NCBI GenBank assembly: GCA_007116835.1
Contig: SKHS01000290.1
Span: forward strand, 1-7,197
DNA: 7,197 bases
Reading direction: 5' to 3'
Origin: Halomonas sp.
GTDB taxonomy: Bacteria > Pseudomonadota > Gammaproteobacteria > Pseudomonadales > Halomonadaceae
Within the stretch, counting starts at the first letter, position 1; the number at the start of each line of letters is the position of its first letter. Made by a program: the position numbers and the translations under genes. Positions 5,536 through 7,197 of this stretch are shown piece after piece. Below the pieces are notes generated by a model, which saw nothing but the letters and a program-made list of their open reading frames with translations, was not told where the DNA came from and did not search any database.

Positions 5536-6893
5536 TCATCGGCGCTTAAGCCATGTTTTTTAAGTTTGTCATAGAAGGTTTTGCGGGGTATGCCTAGGTG
5601 ACGACACACGTCAGTCACGCGACCATGGTGACGGGCAAGTGATTGGCTGATAAGGCTTTTTTCAAAAAGCTCTACTTGGCGGGACAGCGTCGGCTCTTGG
5701 GTGTCGGCACTGGCTCCTTCCAGTAACGCATCCAGGCGATAATCAAAGGCGGCTCCTAGTAGCACATAGCGTTCCGCCAGGTTGCGCAGCTCGCGGACAT
5801 TACCCGGCCAGTCGTGAGCCAGCAGGGCGGCAATCGCATGGCTATTCAGCATGGGAGCTTCTAATCCACTGCGGTTAGCAGCAACCACGGCGAAGTGCTG
5901 GAACAGCAGTGGGATGTCTTCGCGTCGTTCGCGCAGTGCGGGCAGCGGTAGCGTCACTACGTTGAGCCGATAATAAAGATCTTCGCGAAAGCTCCCCTCT
6001 TCGGCGGCCACCTTGAGATCCACTTTGGTGGCCGCAATCACACGAATATCAAGTGGCACGGTTTCGTTTGCCCCGAGGCGCTCAACGCTGCGCTCTTGCA
6101 AGACGCGCAATAGCTTCACTTGCAGTGCTAACGGCATTGACTCGATTTCATCCAGAAACACCGTGCCGCCATTAGCGTGCTCGAACTTGCCAATACGCCG
6201 CTCTACCGCGCCGGTAAAGGCACCTTTCTCATGCCCAAACAGTTCAGACTCAATGGTGTTTTCCGGCACAGCGCCGCAGTTAATGGCCATAAAGGGGCTG
6301 TTGCGTCGGGCGCTGCGCTCATGAATAGCACGTGCCACAAGGTCTTTGCCGGTGCCGGTTTCACCAAATAACAGTACGTCGGCTTCTACCTGGCTGATAC
6401 GTTGGATCATGGCCGCAAGGCGAGAAATCACCGCTGTACGGCCGACTAAACGAGGACCAAGAGCGGCTTGCTGAACTTCTAGCTCGGCTTTTAAGCGCAA
6501 GTTTTCCAGGCTCAGCTGGCGCTTCTCTATTCCACGTCGCACAACGTCTAGCAGCTGATCCCCGGCAAAAGGCTTCTCTAAAAAATCCCAGGCACCTGCA
6601 CGCATCGCTTCCACTGCGGTTGAAATATCACCATGGCCAGTAATTAAAATAATGGGCAGCGTGGCATCGCGACTGTGTAGCTCGTGCAATAGTGCCATGC
6701 CGTCCATGCCTGGCATGCGGATATCACTAACAATGACACCCGGGAAGTGCTCTGGTAGTGCTTCCAGCGCCTGCTCGGCAGACGCAAAGCAGTAGGGCGT
6801 GTAGCCTGCAAGTTCCAAGGTTTGGCTGGCGGTGATGCGCAGGTGCGGTTCGTCGTCGATCACCATGACCGGCAGTGTCGACGGCTCATGCAT
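5511..6893 (-). CDS. dctD: DctD-type sigma-54-dependent response regulator (C4-dicarboxylate)
   Basis: This cytosolic NtrC-family activator has 460 residues and three domains. The receiver domain (about 8-120) has D13/D14, phospho-acceptor D57 in SDIRMPGMDG, T85 and K107. The AAA+ domain (about 148-375) has Walker A GETGTGKD (177-184), an intact sigma-54 contact loop GAFTGA (224-229) and Walker B VFLDEI (245-250). A Fis-type helix-turn-helix ends the protein (about 405-450), with GIPRKTFYDKLKKHG as in rhizobial DctD, which it resembles throughout. Once phosphorylated by its kinase it should activate sigma-54 promoters, in known cases of a dicarboxylate transporter. The ATG at 6893 is chosen because the receiver fold begins just after it, an AAAGGGA site lies 9 bases upstream, and it overlaps the kinase stop by 8 bases (ATGCATGA). 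No target transporter is in the window. Confidence 0.93.
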   Translation of the reverse strand: MHEPSTLPVMVIDDEPHLRITASQTLELAGYTPYCFASAEQALEALPEHFPGVIVSDIRMPGMDGMALLHELHSRDATLPIILITGHGDISTAVEAMRAGAWDFLEKPFAGDQLLDVVRRGIEKRQLSLENLRLKAELEVQQAALGPRLVGRTAVISRLAAMIQRISQVEADVLLFGETGTGKDLVARAIHERSARRNSPFMAINCGAVPENTIESELFGHEKGAFTGAVERRIGKFEHANGGTVFLDEIESMPLALQVKLLRVLQERSVERLGANETVPLDIRVIAATKVDLKVAAEEGSFREDLYYRLNVVTLPLPALRERREDIPLLFQHFAVVAANRSGLEAPMLNSHAIAALLAHDWPGNVRELRNLAERYVLLGAAFDYRLDALLEGASADTQEPTLSRQVELFEKSLISQSLARHHGRVTDVCRHLGIPRKTFYDKLKKHGLSADDYRHSSDP

Positions 6894-7197
6894 GGTTACT
6901 ATTCCCTTTGGCTGAAGATGGCGGCAGTACGTTCGGTGTTGTTGAACAAGGTAGTGCAATGGTGAAACGTGCACCGCCAGTCGGCTGATTTGTGACCTGC
7001 AACTTGCCGCCCAGATCCTCCATAATACGTGAGGAAATCGAAAGTCCTAGCCCTAATCCGCTGCCGGGCGCTTTCGTGGTGAAGAAAGGCTCGAAAATCT
7101 GGCCCAAGTGGTGCTCTGGGATACCTGGGCCATTATCGGCAACGCTGATCATCACTTGCTGTTGTTTGATTTCTACGCTTAGCGTCAGCATGGGCGA
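6886..7197 (-). CDS. dctB: Sensor histidine kinase, C-terminal part (DctB-type), cut by window edge
   Basis: Only the last 103 residues are present; the reading frame stays open to the edge, so the start and sensor domain lie outside. What is visible is the end of the HATPase_c ATP-binding domain: the G1 box DNGPGIP, the F box FEPFFTTK and the G2 box GSGLGLGLS, followed by the closing GGxxxVTNQPTGGARFTIALP strand pair and a short Pro/Ser-rich tail. The kinase would phosphorylate D57 of the regulator encoded directly downstream, whose ATG overlaps the kinase stop by 8 bases, implying translational coupling. The DctB name rests on the partner being DctD-like and on the general layout, because the periplasmic sensor domain that would confirm it is not seen. 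Confidence 0.85.
   Translation of the reverse strand, partial: SPMLTLSVEIKQQQVMISVADNGPGIPEHHLGQIFEPFFTTKAPGSGLGLGLSISSRIMEDLGGKLQVTNQPTGGARFTIALPCSTTPNVLPPSSAKGNSNHA

Noticed and set aside
6054..6078. TGGCACG followed by TTTGC, resembling a sigma-54 promoter
   Set aside because: The GG and GC elements are about 3 bases too far apart for a -24/-12 promoter, and the site lies within dctD coding sequence.

Overview
The window looks like an ordinary chromosomal stretch of a gammaproteobacterium. The protein sequences and the moderate GC content suggest Halomonas or a close relative. The lineage is inferred from protein resemblance (PrlC, YheV, YrdA-type carbonic anhydrase, DctB/DctD) and was not checked by a search.

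Layout. Positions 1-245 carry no convincing gene. They hold an AT-rich start, two related copies of a short motif (the second a good palindrome), ten perfect tandem copies of a 7-bp unit, and a hairpin that abuts the repeat. On the minus strand, prlC (oligopeptidase A, 2608 to 560) is followed 62 bp later by yheV (a small four-cysteine zinc-ribbon-like protein, 497 to 246), with a hairpin in the gap. A divergent intergenic region of about 220 bp separates prlC from a plus-strand pair: a sodium:neurotransmitter-symporter-family transporter (2832-4172) and, 43 bp on, a gamma-class carbonic anhydrase (4216-4761). A separate plus-strand gene for a YdjM/DUF457-type membrane protein (4864-5535) follows behind its own possible promoter. 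Its 3' end overlaps by 25 bp the end of a convergent minus-strand gene for a DctD-type sigma-54 activator (6893 to 5511). Upstream of dctD, with an 8-bp coding overlap, lies the C-terminal end of its partner histidine kinase (DctB-type), cut by the window edge at 7197.

How the genes fit together. PrlC is a cytosolic zinc peptidase that finishes peptide breakdown, and YheV is a small putative metal-binding protein of unknown role. The transporter and carbonic anhydrase are probably co-transcribed, but nothing in the sequence shows a shared function. The kinase and DctD form a two-component pair that normally senses C4-dicarboxylates and drives a sigma-54 promoter of a dicarboxylate transporter. 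No such transporter lies in this window.

No new defence, mobile or biosynthetic system is visible. The heptamer repeat array with its flanking palindromes (about 71-237) is the least explained part. The 25-bp convergent overlap and the prlC-yheV hairpin are secondary points.
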